From JAFCDQ01 sp964571335 (GTDB lineage: Archaea > Nanobdellota > Nanobdellia > Woesearchaeales > ARS49), in contig CAZNAM010000004.1 in the NCBI GenBank assembly GCA_964571335.1, positions 1 through 25,004 on the forward strand: DNA of 25,004 bases, in the 5' to 3' direction. The position numbers were made by a program, and so were the translations under genes. Shown here piece after piece: positions 8,009 through 14,720 of this stretch. Position 1 is the stretch's first letter; each line of letters opens with the position of its first letter. Below the pieces are notes generated by a model. That model ran no database searches and had not been told where the DNA came from. It worked only from the letters and a program-made list of their open reading frames with translations.

Positions 8009-8728
8009 TTAATCAGAGGATTTTGAAGATTTCTTATTTTTTATCTGTTCTAATATTTCTTTAGGGTTTTTTTCTAATCCTATTTTTTTAAAAAATGAAC
8101 AAACATTTTTTACATCTCTTTCAAGAAATTCTTCTGCACAGGGATTTTCTAATAATGTTGTCTGAGACATATCTATTAATACTGGTTTTTCTTTATAGTT
8201 TAGAATGTTAAATGCACTTAGATCTCCATGTATAAATCCTGCATCATACAATTTTTTTATTTGTGCTATTGTTTCTTGAAAGAATTTTTCTTTATTTTTA
8301 GGAATTTGGTCTTTTAGCATGTTTGCAGGTTCTTCATCTCCTATCATTTCCATTATTAAGATATTATATAAGAAACCATACGGTGTTGGAACTCTTACTC
8401 CTTTGCTTCGTGATTTTAGTAAATTACTATATTCCCTTTTTGCCCATGCAAATATTACTTTTCTTCTGTTTTTTTCTACGTTAAATCTTGGATCATGTCG
8501 GATATATTCATACATCTTGAAAAAATCACAAGTACTTAATCTATAAATTTTAACTATTACTTTTTTGTCTCCCTTTTTGGCAATGAATACATTTGCTTCT
8601 TTTCCCATTCTTATTGGGCTTTCTAATTCATCAAAATATCCTTTTGAGCTTAATTTGAAGATATTTCTTTCTGTAAAATCATCAAATACATGCTTTAATG
8701 TCTTGAATTTGTCTTTTGTTTGCTTCAT
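8009..8728 (-). CDS. rio1: RIO1-type serine kinase
   Basis: 239 residues. Rio1 kinases/ATPases act late in maturation of the small ribosomal subunit. The nucleotide loop is IRMGKEANVFIA (about 40-50), the ATP-binding lysine is in VIVKIYR (Lys60), the catalytic loop is HGDLSAFNIL (Asp169, Asn174) and the metal-binding loop is LIDMSQTT (Asp186). The MGKEANVF loop, the IDMSQ motif and the lack of an N-terminal winged helix point to Rio1 rather than Rio2. The short lysine/serine-rich C-terminus is typical. It is read alone, 48 bases upstream of the glycan trio. No TATA box is at leaderless distance; GTATATACA near 8773-8781 would give a leader of about 22 nt. Confidence 0.93.
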   Translation of the reverse strand: MKQTKDKFKTLKHVFDDFTERNIFKLSSKGYFDELESPIRMGKEANVFIAKKGDKKVIVKIYRLSTCDFFKMYEYIRHDPRFNVEKNRRKVIFAWAKREYSNLLKSRSKGVRVPTPYGFLYNILIMEMIGDEEPANMLKDQIPKNKEKFFQETIAQIKKLYDAGFIHGDLSAFNILNYKEKPVLIDMSQTTLLENPCAEEFLERDVKNVCSFFKKIGLEKNPKEILEQIKNKKSSKSSD

Positions 8729-8825
8729 TTTTATATTTTTAAGTTAAAGAATATGCTCTTGTTAAATGTTTTGTATATACACTGCATCACCTTATTTTAT
8801 TTCTTTATAGTAATAAACCAAAAAA

Positions 8826-8833
8826 TTTATAAA
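8826..8833 (+). promoter_or_regulatory. TATA box of a structured RNA gene
   Basis: TTTATAAA is centred at 8829.5, exactly 26.5 nt before G8856, the first base of a closed GC-rich stem. This matches the spacing before the SRP RNA gene and several leaderless genes in this window, so it is probably a real plus-strand promoter. Confidence 0.65.
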
Positions 8834-8855
8834 GGATGAGATTTATCATATTTTT

Positions 8856-8932
8856 GCCCGGTACGAGAGTACCCAGTGGAGTTCACGGCTTGTCCAAGCA
8901 ATGAGACTTGGGGGTTAGTATTCCGGGCCACA
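8856..8932 (+). ncRNA. candidate structured small RNA, possibly an H/ACA guide
   Basis: A GC-rich island in AT-rich intergenic DNA. The outer stem GCCCGG (8856-8861) pairs with CCGGGC (8923-8928), followed by C and ACA (8930-8932). Inside, GGTAC-GAGA-GTACC (8860-8873) is a GNRA-capped hairpin, GTG-GAGTT-CAC (8876-8886) a small one and CCAAG (8894-8898) pairs with CTTGG (8907-8911). Alternatively ACCC (8871-8874) pairs with GGGT (8912-8915), leaving a 9/7-nt pocket whose upper edge is 14 nt from ACA, as expected of archaeal H/ACA pseudouridylation guides. It is not a tRNA: there is no T-loop and no proper anticodon arm. The promoter fit and the stem make an RNA gene likely; the class is uncertain. 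Confidence 0.55.
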
Positions 8933-9010
8933 AGCTTAATTAAGCTTATAGCAAACACGATGTGTTTGCTTATTACAAAAAGCAAACAAAATTTGTTATT
9001 TATTTGCTTT
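8932..9010. repeat. ladder of three palindromes between the RNA gene and dnaG
   Basis: AAGCTTAATTAAGCTT (8932-8947) is a perfect 16-bp palindrome. AGCAAACAC-GAT-GTGTTTGCT (8950-8970) is a 9-bp hairpin. AAAGCAAA (8979-8986) pairs with TTTGCTTT (9003-9010), repeating the GCAAA core. They may be 3' processing or termination structures for the small RNA, or protein-binding sites. The rest of 8729-9169 shows no reading frame; TAGACAG/CTGTCTA (9080-9086, 9109-9115) is a further inverted repeat. Confidence 0.6.
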
Positions 9011-9169
9011 GAGTATAATATTCAATAAAACCAAAGAATAAGATCATCATTTCATTTGATTCACATTCAAGATGACCTTTAGACAGTGACTCATCATAAA
9101 AAAAAGTGCTGTCTAATAGTTAGTAGAAAATAATTCTTATTCTATTGGTTATATACGGAGATGAAAAAT

Positions 9170-10441
9170 ATGGGAAAAATTAGTCCAGTATCCTCAAAAT
9201 ATATTATCAATGCAACTATTGAAATTGAAGGTGTAGTTGACAGACCAGATGTAATTGGAGCAATTTTTGGTCAAACAGAAGGTTTACTTGGCTCTGATCT
9301 TGAACTTAGAGAACTTCAAAGATCTGGTAGAATTGGAAGAATTGAAGTTAATGTTGAAACTAGAAGTGGAAAAACATATGGTCAAATCATCATTCCAAGT
9401 AGTTTAGATAAAGCAGAAACTTGTATTGTTGGTGCTGCTTTAGAGATTATTCAAAGAATAGGTCCTTGTAATGCTAAAGTTAAAATCAATAATATTGAAG
9501 ATGTTAGGGTTAGTAAAAGAACCTTTGTTATTGATAGAGCTAAGATTTTGCTTAAAAACTTGATGGATAATGTAATGCCTGATTCTCAGGAAATTGCTGA
9601 TGAAGTAGCTCATAGTGTAAGAGTTATGGAAATTACTGAATTTGGCAAAGAAAGACTTCCTGCAGGTCCTGGTGTTGAAGAAAATGATGAATTAATCATT
9701 GTTGAAGGCAGAGCAGATGTTCTTATTTTATTAAAACATGGTTTTAAGAATGTTATTGCTATGAATGGAACAAGTGTTCCTAGAACAATTATTGAACTTT
9801 CAAAGCAAAAAGAAGTTACTGTTTTTGTTGATGGTGACAGAGGCGGAAATTTAATTTTGAAAGATATAATTAATGTTGCAGAAGTTGATTTTGTAACTAA
9901 AGCACCTGACGGTAAAGAAGTTGAAGAGCTTACAAAGAAGGAAATACATAAAGCATTAAGAAGTAAGATTACTGCAGAACAAGCAAAATTAGAGCTTGCT
10001 TCTGTTGATACTAGTAATGTTGTTAGAAAACCTATGATTAGCAGAAAACCTGTTTATCAACCGCAAGTTAAACCAAGCATACCTTTGCCAAGACCAAACA
10101 ACAGCTATAATAACAATCAACAAATAAACAGAAAACCAATTTCAATGAGTCCTGTTGAAAAAAAGAAATTTGGAAACGTGTTGGAAAGTCTTCTAGGTAC
10201 AAGAGGCGCAATTGTTCTTGATTCAGCACTTAATGTTCTTGGAAAAGTTCCTTTTACAGAATTGGCTTCAACGTTGAAAAGTTTAAACACAGGAGTTTAT
10301 GCTGTTGTTTTTGATGGTGTTGTTGATAAGAATTTGGTTGATATAGCTGAAAAGACTAGTGTCAAACATATTGTTGCTATGGACAGCAAAATCAGAAAAC
10401 AAGACACAAAGCTTAATGTTTTAATAGCTTCTGAGCTTTGA
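9170..10441 (+). CDS. dnaG: archaeal DnaG primase-like protein
   Basis: About 423 residues. Archaeal DnaG has a TOPRIM catalytic core; it has been linked both to primer synthesis and to the exosome, where it binds poly(A) RNA. The N-terminal domain reads KYIINATIEIEGVVDRPDVIGAIFGQTEGLLG. The TOPRIM domain has the catalytic glutamate in IIVEGRADVLIL (about residue 179) and the metal-binding acidic motif FVDGDRGG (about 221-226). After a Pro/Asn-rich linker comes the conserved C-terminal domain (FGNVLESLLGTRGAIVLDS through IVAMDSK). The start at 9170 puts GGAG (9157-9160) at a workable distance and gives the usual MGKIS opening; the in-frame ATG at 9161 is the alternative. No bacterial zinc or helicase-binding domain is present. 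Confidence 0.94.
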   Translation: MGKISPVSSKYIINATIEIEGVVDRPDVIGAIFGQTEGLLGSDLELRELQRSGRIGRIEVNVETRSGKTYGQIIIPSSLDKAETCIVGAALEIIQRIGPCNAKVKINNIEDVRVSKRTFVIDRAKILLKNLMDNVMPDSQEIADEVAHSVRVMEITEFGKERLPAGPGVEENDELIIVEGRADVLILLKHGFKNVIAMNGTSVPRTIIELSKQKEVTVFVDGDRGGNLILKDIINVAEVDFVTKAPDGKEVEELTKKEIHKALRSKITAEQAKLELASVDTSNVVRKPMISRKPVYQPQVKPSIPLPRPNNSYNNNQQINRKPISMSPVEKKKFGNVLESLLGTRGAIVLDSALNVLGKVPFTELASTLKSLNTGVYAVVFDGVVDKNLVDIAEKTSVKHIVAMDSKIRKQDTKLNVLIASEL

Positions 10442-10458
10442 TTTTTTTTATTTTTTTA
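10442..10458. terminator. T-rich convergent terminator region
   Basis: Long T runs follow the dnaG stop on the plus strand, fitting intrinsic archaeal oligo-T termination. The small inverted repeat AATTG-TTA-CAATT (10458-10470) overlaps the end of the converging HerA-like gene. Confidence 0.5.
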
Positions 10459-10462
10459 ATTG

Positions 10463-11782
10463 TTACAATTCAAACTCTTTTTTCTTTTCTTTTTCAGATA
10501 ATAATTTTGGTGCACTTCCTCCGTGCCAGGTATATCTTGGTCTGACTCTCATAGGATATAATCTTTCATTCACATCATCTACTGCTATGCAAGCTCCTGG
10601 AAGTTTTGGAAGATTGTTCAGTTCTTTATCCAACCCCGCTCGCAAATATGATTGCATCAATGCTCCTAAAGCATCTGTATCTATTTTTGCTGTTAATCTG
10701 TGTGCTAAAATTACATCACTTTGAGTCATTGCATCTGTATGTATTTTTCCTGGTTGTTGTGTTGCTAAGACTAATGATATTCCTGGTTGTCTTCCTTCTC
10801 TTAACAAGGTTTTTAATGCAAATGTTGAAGCAGTTGTGCCTTCAAGCGGCAGAAATTCATGTGCTTCGTCTATCAAAACCCAAACTAAAGGCATTTTGCT
10901 TTCTGTTTCTTCTGAAATATAGTGTGTTGCTTGTGATATTGCTTTAAATTCTTCTTCTTTTCTAAAACTCATTCTTTGTCTAAAAATTGAATTACTGACC
11001 AATCCTGTGACTAAATGTTTTATTCTCCAGCCATTTGGCATCATTGCATATGCACTTAAATCAATTACATTAATATTTCCTGCTTCTAGAATATCTTTTA
11101 TTTTTGATGCTTTTTCAGAAAAAACTCCCCAGCTTTTTACTGCGATAAATCTGTTTTCTGCAGATAGTTTTGTTTCTCTGTCAAATTCAGAGTTTTTTAT
11201 TTCAAAAAGTATGTCATCTATGCTAAAATTTTTGTTTTTTTGCTTTAATTCAAGAATTACTCTTTCAATAAGTACTGCTATAATATCATTGTGATGTAAA
11301 TCAAAAGTTAGATTCCAATCTTCTGGATTTAATTCTGAGGGGTTTAGTGCAAAAGGATGATCTACAGGAACTCCGTCTTGTTTGTATTTTTCAAAAAATC
11401 CTATTGGAACATTTATGTTTATGTTTATTCCTTTTCCTTGCAATCCCCATTGTTTTAGCAATTCTTCATCTGCATGATTTGGGTATTTCATGGTCCAATA
11501 AACGCCCATTGTATCAAATATTAATACAGATAATCTTTTTCTATATTCTTCTGGAAGTAATGCTATTCCTTCAGCTATTACTCCCAAAGAATATGATTTA
11601 CCTGTTCCTCTTTTTCCGCACACAAAAACAACATGAGCTTTGTTAACATCAAGATATACTGGCTGAGACAAGCTTGTTGTTTGTCCCATTTTTACATAAT
11701 GTTTTCCTAAAAAGATGCTTGCTTTAATTCCAAACTTTTCTCTGTCTTTTTCATCTCTTCCAAGAACAATATTAAAGACCAT
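10463..11782 (-). CDS. HerA/FtsK-superfamily ATPase lacking a full HAS barrel
   Basis: 439 residues of a hexameric HerA-like (DUF87-type) ATPase. Walker A is GKRGTGKSYSLGVIAEG (from residue 56), Walker B is VWVLIDEAHEFLP (299-311), the sensor is VLATQQPGK (338-346) and the arginine-containing block is HRLTAKIDTDAL. Canonical HerA places a beta-barrel (HAS) domain of roughly 100 residues before the ATPase; here only about 50 residues precede Walker A. No NurA nuclease lies beside it, although HerA-NurA pairs are the rule for end resection. It may therefore be a HerA relative with another partner rather than the repair translocase. It has its own leaderless-type promoter and converges on dnaG. 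Confidence 0.85.
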   Translation of the reverse strand: MVFNIVLGRDEKDREKFGIKASIFLGKHYVKMGQTTSLSQPVYLDVNKAHVVFVCGKRGTGKSYSLGVIAEGIALLPEEYRKRLSVLIFDTMGVYWTMKYPNHADEELLKQWGLQGKGINININVPIGFFEKYKQDGVPVDHPFALNPSELNPEDWNLTFDLHHNDIIAVLIERVILELKQKNKNFSIDDILFEIKNSEFDRETKLSAENRFIAVKSWGVFSEKASKIKDILEAGNINVIDLSAYAMMPNGWRIKHLVTGLVSNSIFRQRMSFRKEEEFKAISQATHYISEETESKMPLVWVLIDEAHEFLPLEGTTASTFALKTLLREGRQPGISLVLATQQPGKIHTDAMTQSDVILAHRLTAKIDTDALGALMQSYLRAGLDKELNNLPKLPGACIAVDDVNERLYPMRVRPRYTWHGGSAPKLLSEKEKKKEFEL

Positions 11783-11804
11783 TTTGTATAAAAATAAAAC
11801 TATG

Positions 11805-11812
11805 TTTTAAAA
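11805..11812 (-). promoter_or_regulatory. TATA box of the HerA-like gene
   Basis: TTTTAAAA is centred at 11808.5, 26.5 nt upstream of the A of the ATG at 11782. No Shine-Dalgarno is present, consistent with a leaderless mRNA. Confidence 0.6.
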
Positions 11813-11820
11813 TGTTTTCA

Positions 11821-11839
11821 TATAAAAAAAGAAAAAAAA
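11821..11839 (-). terminator. oligo-T terminator after the lipoprotein gene
   Basis: On the minus strand the stop codon at 11840-11842 is followed directly by two long T runs separated by one C, a typical archaeal intrinsic terminator. It lies just upstream of the HerA-like gene's TATA box. Confidence 0.5.
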
Positions 11840-12712
11840 TTAAAATGGCAGTTCAAAGTCTTCTGCGTTCACAGAGTTTAATGAAAGCTCTCTGTAGATG
11901 TATTTTATTTTTGCACCTGCAGAATCTTCTCTTTCAACTTGCATAGGTAAACCATAGGTATTGTCTATCCAAATATTATATTTTAATCCATCTTGACCTA
12001 CATATTCAAATCTTGTTACTGATCTTCCATTCATTAATTCCTTGCTGATTAATTTTGCATTTTTTGGTATTACTTTTGCCCAATCATAAGGAGTCATTGT
12101 TTTATATTTATCATAATCAACATTTTTTGTTTCATTTGTTTTGTCTTTTTCTTTTGTTTGACAATATGATCTGCTTAAACAATATATTTTTGCGGTTTTT
12201 TGTGCTGGGTTCAAGAATACAGTATCCCATCTGTCTTTTATTAATGGGTTTTCATCATATTCATATAAATCTACTCTTATGATTTGATTTTCTTGTCCTT
12301 GTGCATTTTTTAATTGAACTTTATATTCATTTATTTCTGTGTTAAATGGAGGTTCTCCAAAAGTATATTTGAAATTTCTTACTTTAGTATCTATTTTATT
12401 AAGTAATACTTGTAGTTCTGTTGATGTTTGTTGTGTTTCTGTTGTTTTGGTTGTTTCAGTTGTTTCTTCTTCAGCATTCTCTTTTGTTTCTGTTTTTGTA
12501 GTTTCAGTCGTTTCTGTTTGTGTTTTTTCAACAGGTTGTGTTGTTTCTGTTACTTCTGTTTGAGGAGTTGTTGTTTCAGTTGTTGCAACTGGTTTTTCAT
12601 TAGTGTCTGTATCGTCAACAGTGTCTAATAAGTCTGTGTCTGTAACTTTTGAACAGCCAATTACGAAGGTCAAAAGTAAAATTATTGATAATATTTTTAC
12701 TATGTTTTTCAT
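11840..12712 (-). CDS. Thr/Glu-stalk lipoprotein with LolA-like C-terminal domain
   Basis: 290 residues. The signal peptide ends in a lipobox (LLLTFVIGC, Cys20), so the protein is probably lipid-anchored on the cell surface. Residues about 40-98 are low-complexity threonine, glutamate, lysine and glutamine (repeats like ETTETTKTE), a likely extended and possibly O-glycosylated stalk. The rest is a folded beta-rich domain ending SLNSVNAEDFELPF, a closing motif like that of archaeal LolA/outer-membrane-lipoprotein-carrier-like domains; the match is suggestive only. It contains Cys pairs in KIYCLSRSYCQTK that could form an extracellular disulfide. AAGGTG precedes the ATG. It follows the small two-helix membrane protein in one transcript. 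Confidence 0.75.
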   Translation of the reverse strand: MKNIVKILSIILLLTFVIGCSKVTDTDLLDTVDDTDTNEKPVATTETTTPQTEVTETTQPVEKTQTETTETTKTETKENAEEETTETTKTTETQQTSTELQVLLNKIDTKVRNFKYTFGEPPFNTEINEYKVQLKNAQGQENQIIRVDLYEYDENPLIKDRWDTVFLNPAQKTAKIYCLSRSYCQTKEKDKTNETKNVDYDKYKTMTPYDWAKVIPKNAKLISKELMNGRSVTRFEYVGQDGLKYNIWIDNTYGLPMQVEREDSAGAKIKYIYRELSLNSVNAEDFELPF

Positions 12713-12723
12713 TTTTACACCTT

Positions 12724-12924
12724 TTATATTTTAAATTTCAGCTGAGGATTTGGTTTTCCAGCAAACATGCTTTTTATTGATGCTGCTAACATTATAAAAA
12801 ATAAGGCTGCTAATGCAAATGCCCAAGATAATGAAAACTGAGGTATGTAAAAAATACTTATTAAAAATCCTATTATGCTTGTCATAAAGAATGTTGTGTT
12901 TAAAGGTGCTATTTTTCTGGCCAT
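12724..12924 (-). CDS. small two-helix membrane protein
   Basis: 66 residues, function not recognised. Two hydrophobic segments (FFMTSIIGFLISIFYIPQF and WAFALAALFFIMLAASI) are separated by a short turn, with basic residues at both ends, so both termini may face the cytoplasm. A frame on the same strand at 12731-12928 overlaps but is less plausible: this one has the membrane pattern, and its ATG lies about 27 nt from the TATA box. The stop lies 11 bases before the lipoprotein ATG and the space between holds that gene's Shine-Dalgarno, so the two are co-translated. Confidence 0.75.
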   Translation of the reverse strand: MARKIAPLNTTFFMTSIIGFLISIFYIPQFSLSWAFALAALFFIMLAASIKSMFAGKPNPQLKFKI

Positions 12925-12946
12925 GCATTAGTTTGTTTCAATTTAT

Positions 12947-12954
12947 CTTTAAAA
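12947..12954 (-). promoter_or_regulatory. TATA box of the membrane protein/lipoprotein pair
   Basis: Minus-strand TTTTAAAG is centred about 26.5 nt upstream of the ATG at 12924, predicting a leaderless two-gene transcript. Confidence 0.5.
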
Positions 12955-12966
12955 ACTTTTCTGCAT

Positions 12967-13431
12967 TTATTGATTAAGTTGATTCTCAATAAAATCTTTC
13001 AATAGTATTATTGCTGTTTCTTTTTTTGATGGATAAGCAGCTATTTTAAATTTAAGATGATAACAATTTCCTTTTTCTGTAATAAATATCTTTCTTTTGT
13101 CAATCCATGATGTTTTGTCAATTCTTAAGTAAAAATATAGTTCATCATCAATTCTGGTGTTTAGTTCTTCAAGTATCTGTTCTTTCTGCATTTTATTCAT
13201 TTTTTCAAATAAGAAGGTCAGAAATTCATTGATTAATTTCTGTTTTTTGATTATTATACTTAAGATAAGGATTATTTTATCATCAAAAGCTTTTACTTTT
13301 TCTTCTTTGATTTTTATTTTTTCTTTGTTCAGATCAAAAGGAAATAATTTTTTTAGTCCTGTTTCTATATTATTCTTATTTTCATCAGATTTTGAAAACA
13401 CTGTTGTTTTTATTGAGTGAAATAATTTCAT
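12967..13431 (-). CDS. RNA-binding protein, COG1325-like (dsRBD fold, exosome-associated)
   Basis: 154 residues. The layout follows the archaeal COG1325 family predicted to bind RNA: an N-terminal strand-helix that begins HSIKTTVFSKSDENKNNIETGLKKLFP, a middle helical stretch, and a C-terminal half with RIDDELYFYLRIDKTSWIDKRKIFI, where fYLRiDK is the hallmark. Older comparative work placed this family with exosome components, but the biochemical role is unproven. No Shine-Dalgarno precedes the ATG; the start sits 26.5 nt from a palindromic TATA box shared with the divergent peptidase gene. Identification rests on the DELYFYLRIDK block and length. Confidence 0.7.
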   Translation of the reverse strand: MKLFHSIKTTVFSKSDENKNNIETGLKKLFPFDLNKEKIKIKEEKVKAFDDKIILILSIIIKKQKLINEFLTFLFEKMNKMQKEQILEELNTRIDDELYFYLRIDKTSWIDKRKIFITEKGNCYHLKFKIAAYPSKKETAIILLKDFIENQLNQ

Positions 13432-13453
13432 TTTTTATAAAATAACAGGTACA

Positions 13454-13461
13454 TTTATAAA
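13454..13461. promoter_or_regulatory. palindromic TATA box shared by two divergent genes
   Basis: TTTATAAA reads the same on both strands and is centred at 13457.5. The ATG of the plus-strand peptidase begins at 13484 and that of the minus-strand RNA-binding gene at 13431, so both first bases are exactly 26.5 nt from the centre. No other good TATA box lies between the two genes, so one site seems to set both leaderless starts. Confidence 0.65.
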
Positions 13462-13483
13462 AAATTTAGTATTTAAACAAGCC

Positions 13484-14329
13484 ATGAAACATAATTGGCT
13501 TATCACTACAGCTATTTTAACTTTGTTTTTTGTTGCTCAATTAACAGGTCTTATAATTGTTGATAAATATATTGGTGAAGAAGGATGGAAAAGTCTTCCA
13601 AGCATAATTGGTGTTGATATTGAAAGACCTGATGTTGATCCTAATATTTCTATTATATACATGATGGTTGCAATTGTTCTTGGAACTATTTTAATATTGT
13701 TTATTGTTAGTTTTAAGAGAGTTTTTATTTGGAAATTATGGTTTTTTCTTTCTGTAACTCTTTGTCTGCAGATTTCTTTTGCAGCATTCATAAATGAAAT
13801 TTTTGCTGTGATTTTGGCAGTTATGCTTGCTATTGTTAAGATATTTAGAAGTAATTTCCTTGTTCATAATTTGACTGAATTATTCATTTATGGTGGTTTA
13901 GCTGTTATTTTTGTTCCTATGCTCAATATATTATATGCTATTATTTTACTTGTCTTGCTTTCTTTGTATGATATGTATGCTGTCTGGAAATCTAAACATA
14001 TGATTAAGATGGCTAAATTCCAGACAAAGGCAGGAATATTTGCTGGTTTCATGATTCCTTATGGAAAAAAGATAAAGAAAAAAGGAAGTAAAGCTGTTGC
14101 AGTGAGATCTGCTGTCTTAGGTGGCGGAGATATTGGTTTCCCTCTTATTTTTGCAGGTGTTATTCTTTATAATATGGGTTTTGCCAGTGCAATTATTGTT
14201 GCTTGTTTCTCAACCCTTTCATTATTTGCTCTTTTGATGTTAAGCAAGAAAGATAAATTTTATCCTGCCATGCCTTTTCTTACAATTGGTTGTTTAGTTG
14301 GCTTTGCTGTTATCAAATTATTATTTTGA
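13484..14329 (+). CDS. presenilin-like intramembrane aspartyl protease (A22, DUF1119)
   Basis: 281 residues, multi-spanning. Archaeal presenilin/signal-peptide-peptidase homologues cut peptides within the membrane, including remnant signal peptides. The two catalytic aspartates are in SLYDMYAVW (Asp163) and VLGGGDIGFPLIFAGV (Asp216, the GxGD motif). The PAL element near the C-terminus reads PAMPFLTIGC (261-270), with Met in place of Leu. Hydrophobic segments are seen at about 6-26, 56-76, 85-120, 131-166, 210-232, 233-253 and 262-280, fitting nine short helices. The basic loop KKIKKKGSK lies between the two catalytic helices. The SRP RNA gene follows on the same strand. The promoter is the shared TATA box at 13454-13461. 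Confidence 0.92.
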   Translation: MKHNWLITTAILTLFFVAQLTGLIIVDKYIGEEGWKSLPSIIGVDIERPDVDPNISIIYMMVAIVLGTILILFIVSFKRVFIWKLWFFLSVTLCLQISFAAFINEIFAVILAVMLAIVKIFRSNFLVHNLTELFIYGGLAVIFVPMLNILYAIILLVLLSLYDMYAVWKSKHMIKMAKFQTKAGIFAGFMIPYGKKIKKKGSKAVAVRSAVLGGGDIGFPLIFAGVILYNMGFASAIIVACFSTLSLFALLMLSKKDKFYPAMPFLTIGCLVGFAVIKLLF

Positions 14330-14392
14330 ATGTTAACAGCTTTTTCTTTTTTGACTGAAATTATCATTGTATAATGAAAATTCTTAGAAAAA

Positions 14393-14400
14393 TTTAAAAA
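14393..14400 (+). promoter_or_regulatory. TATA box of the SRP RNA gene
   Basis: TTTAAAAA is centred at 14396.5, exactly 26.5 nt before G14423, the first base of the closing helix of the SRP RNA. Confidence 0.65.
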
Positions 14401-14422
14401 GGCACTTTTAATTGGCTATATT

Positions 14423-14691
14423 GCAGGCTAGACTGGGAGGTTAGCTCTCTCCTGTTACTGTAAACGAGCTTTATGCAGAGTTGAAGTTTGTAGAGCGGTT
14501 ATATTGCTTGAGTAAAGGTCTTGGGGTGGACGTTGAGGTTCTGTCCTGCTTGGTTGGAGCATTAGGAATCTGGTCAGATCAGGAATGAAGCAGCCATAAC
14601 TTATGTTTTCAACGCTTGTAGGGTAGCGGAACTGAGGAAGCTTCAAGGTCAACCTTTGCCATGCGTATAACTCATCTACAAACATGCCTGC
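14423..14691 (+). ncRNA. ffs: signal recognition particle (7S) RNA
   Basis: About 269 nt. It is the scaffold of the particle that, with SRP19 and SRP54, delivers ribosomes making membrane and secreted proteins to the Sec channel. The universally conserved helix 8 is at 14572-14595: GGTCAGATCAGGAAT, then GAAGCAGCC, with the GGAA tetraloop at 14582-14585 closed by A-T rather than the usual C-G, and the conserved AGCAG of the asymmetric loop. GCAGGC (14423-14428) pairs with GCCTGC (14686-14691), the archaeal helix 1. The interior holds the usual long base-paired arm. A reading frame on the opposite strand here is spurious. A T run ends the gene. Confidence 0.93.
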
Positions 14692-14698
14692 TTTTTTT
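14692..14698 (+). terminator. oligo-T terminator of SRP RNA
   Basis: Seven T residues directly follow the closing helix of the SRP RNA. Confidence 0.6.
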
Positions 14699-14720
14699 CT
14701 TCAAAAATTTAGAAAAATTT

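Noticed and set aside
8856..8932. tRNA gene
   Set aside because: Size and outer stem fit, but there is no TTCRA T-loop, no D-loop GG and the loop at 8899-8906 has eight bases; the end reads CACA rather than a normal discriminator plus CCA.
9044..9096. box C/D sRNA on the minus strand
   Set aside because: Two ATGATGA box C-like motifs are present but no CTGA box D lies at a workable distance.
12339..12628. plus-strand Val/Ser/Cys-rich frames opposite the lipoprotein
   Set aside because: They are the reverse reading of the Thr/Glu repeat stalk, a low-complexity artefact.
12731..12928. second small protein on the same strand as the two-helix membrane protein
   Set aside because: It overlaps almost fully; the other frame has two clean membrane segments and starts at the right distance from the TATA box.
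14455..14685. protein-coding frame opposite the SRP RNA
   Set aside because: It is wholly inside the structured RNA and the peptide has no plausible protein pattern.
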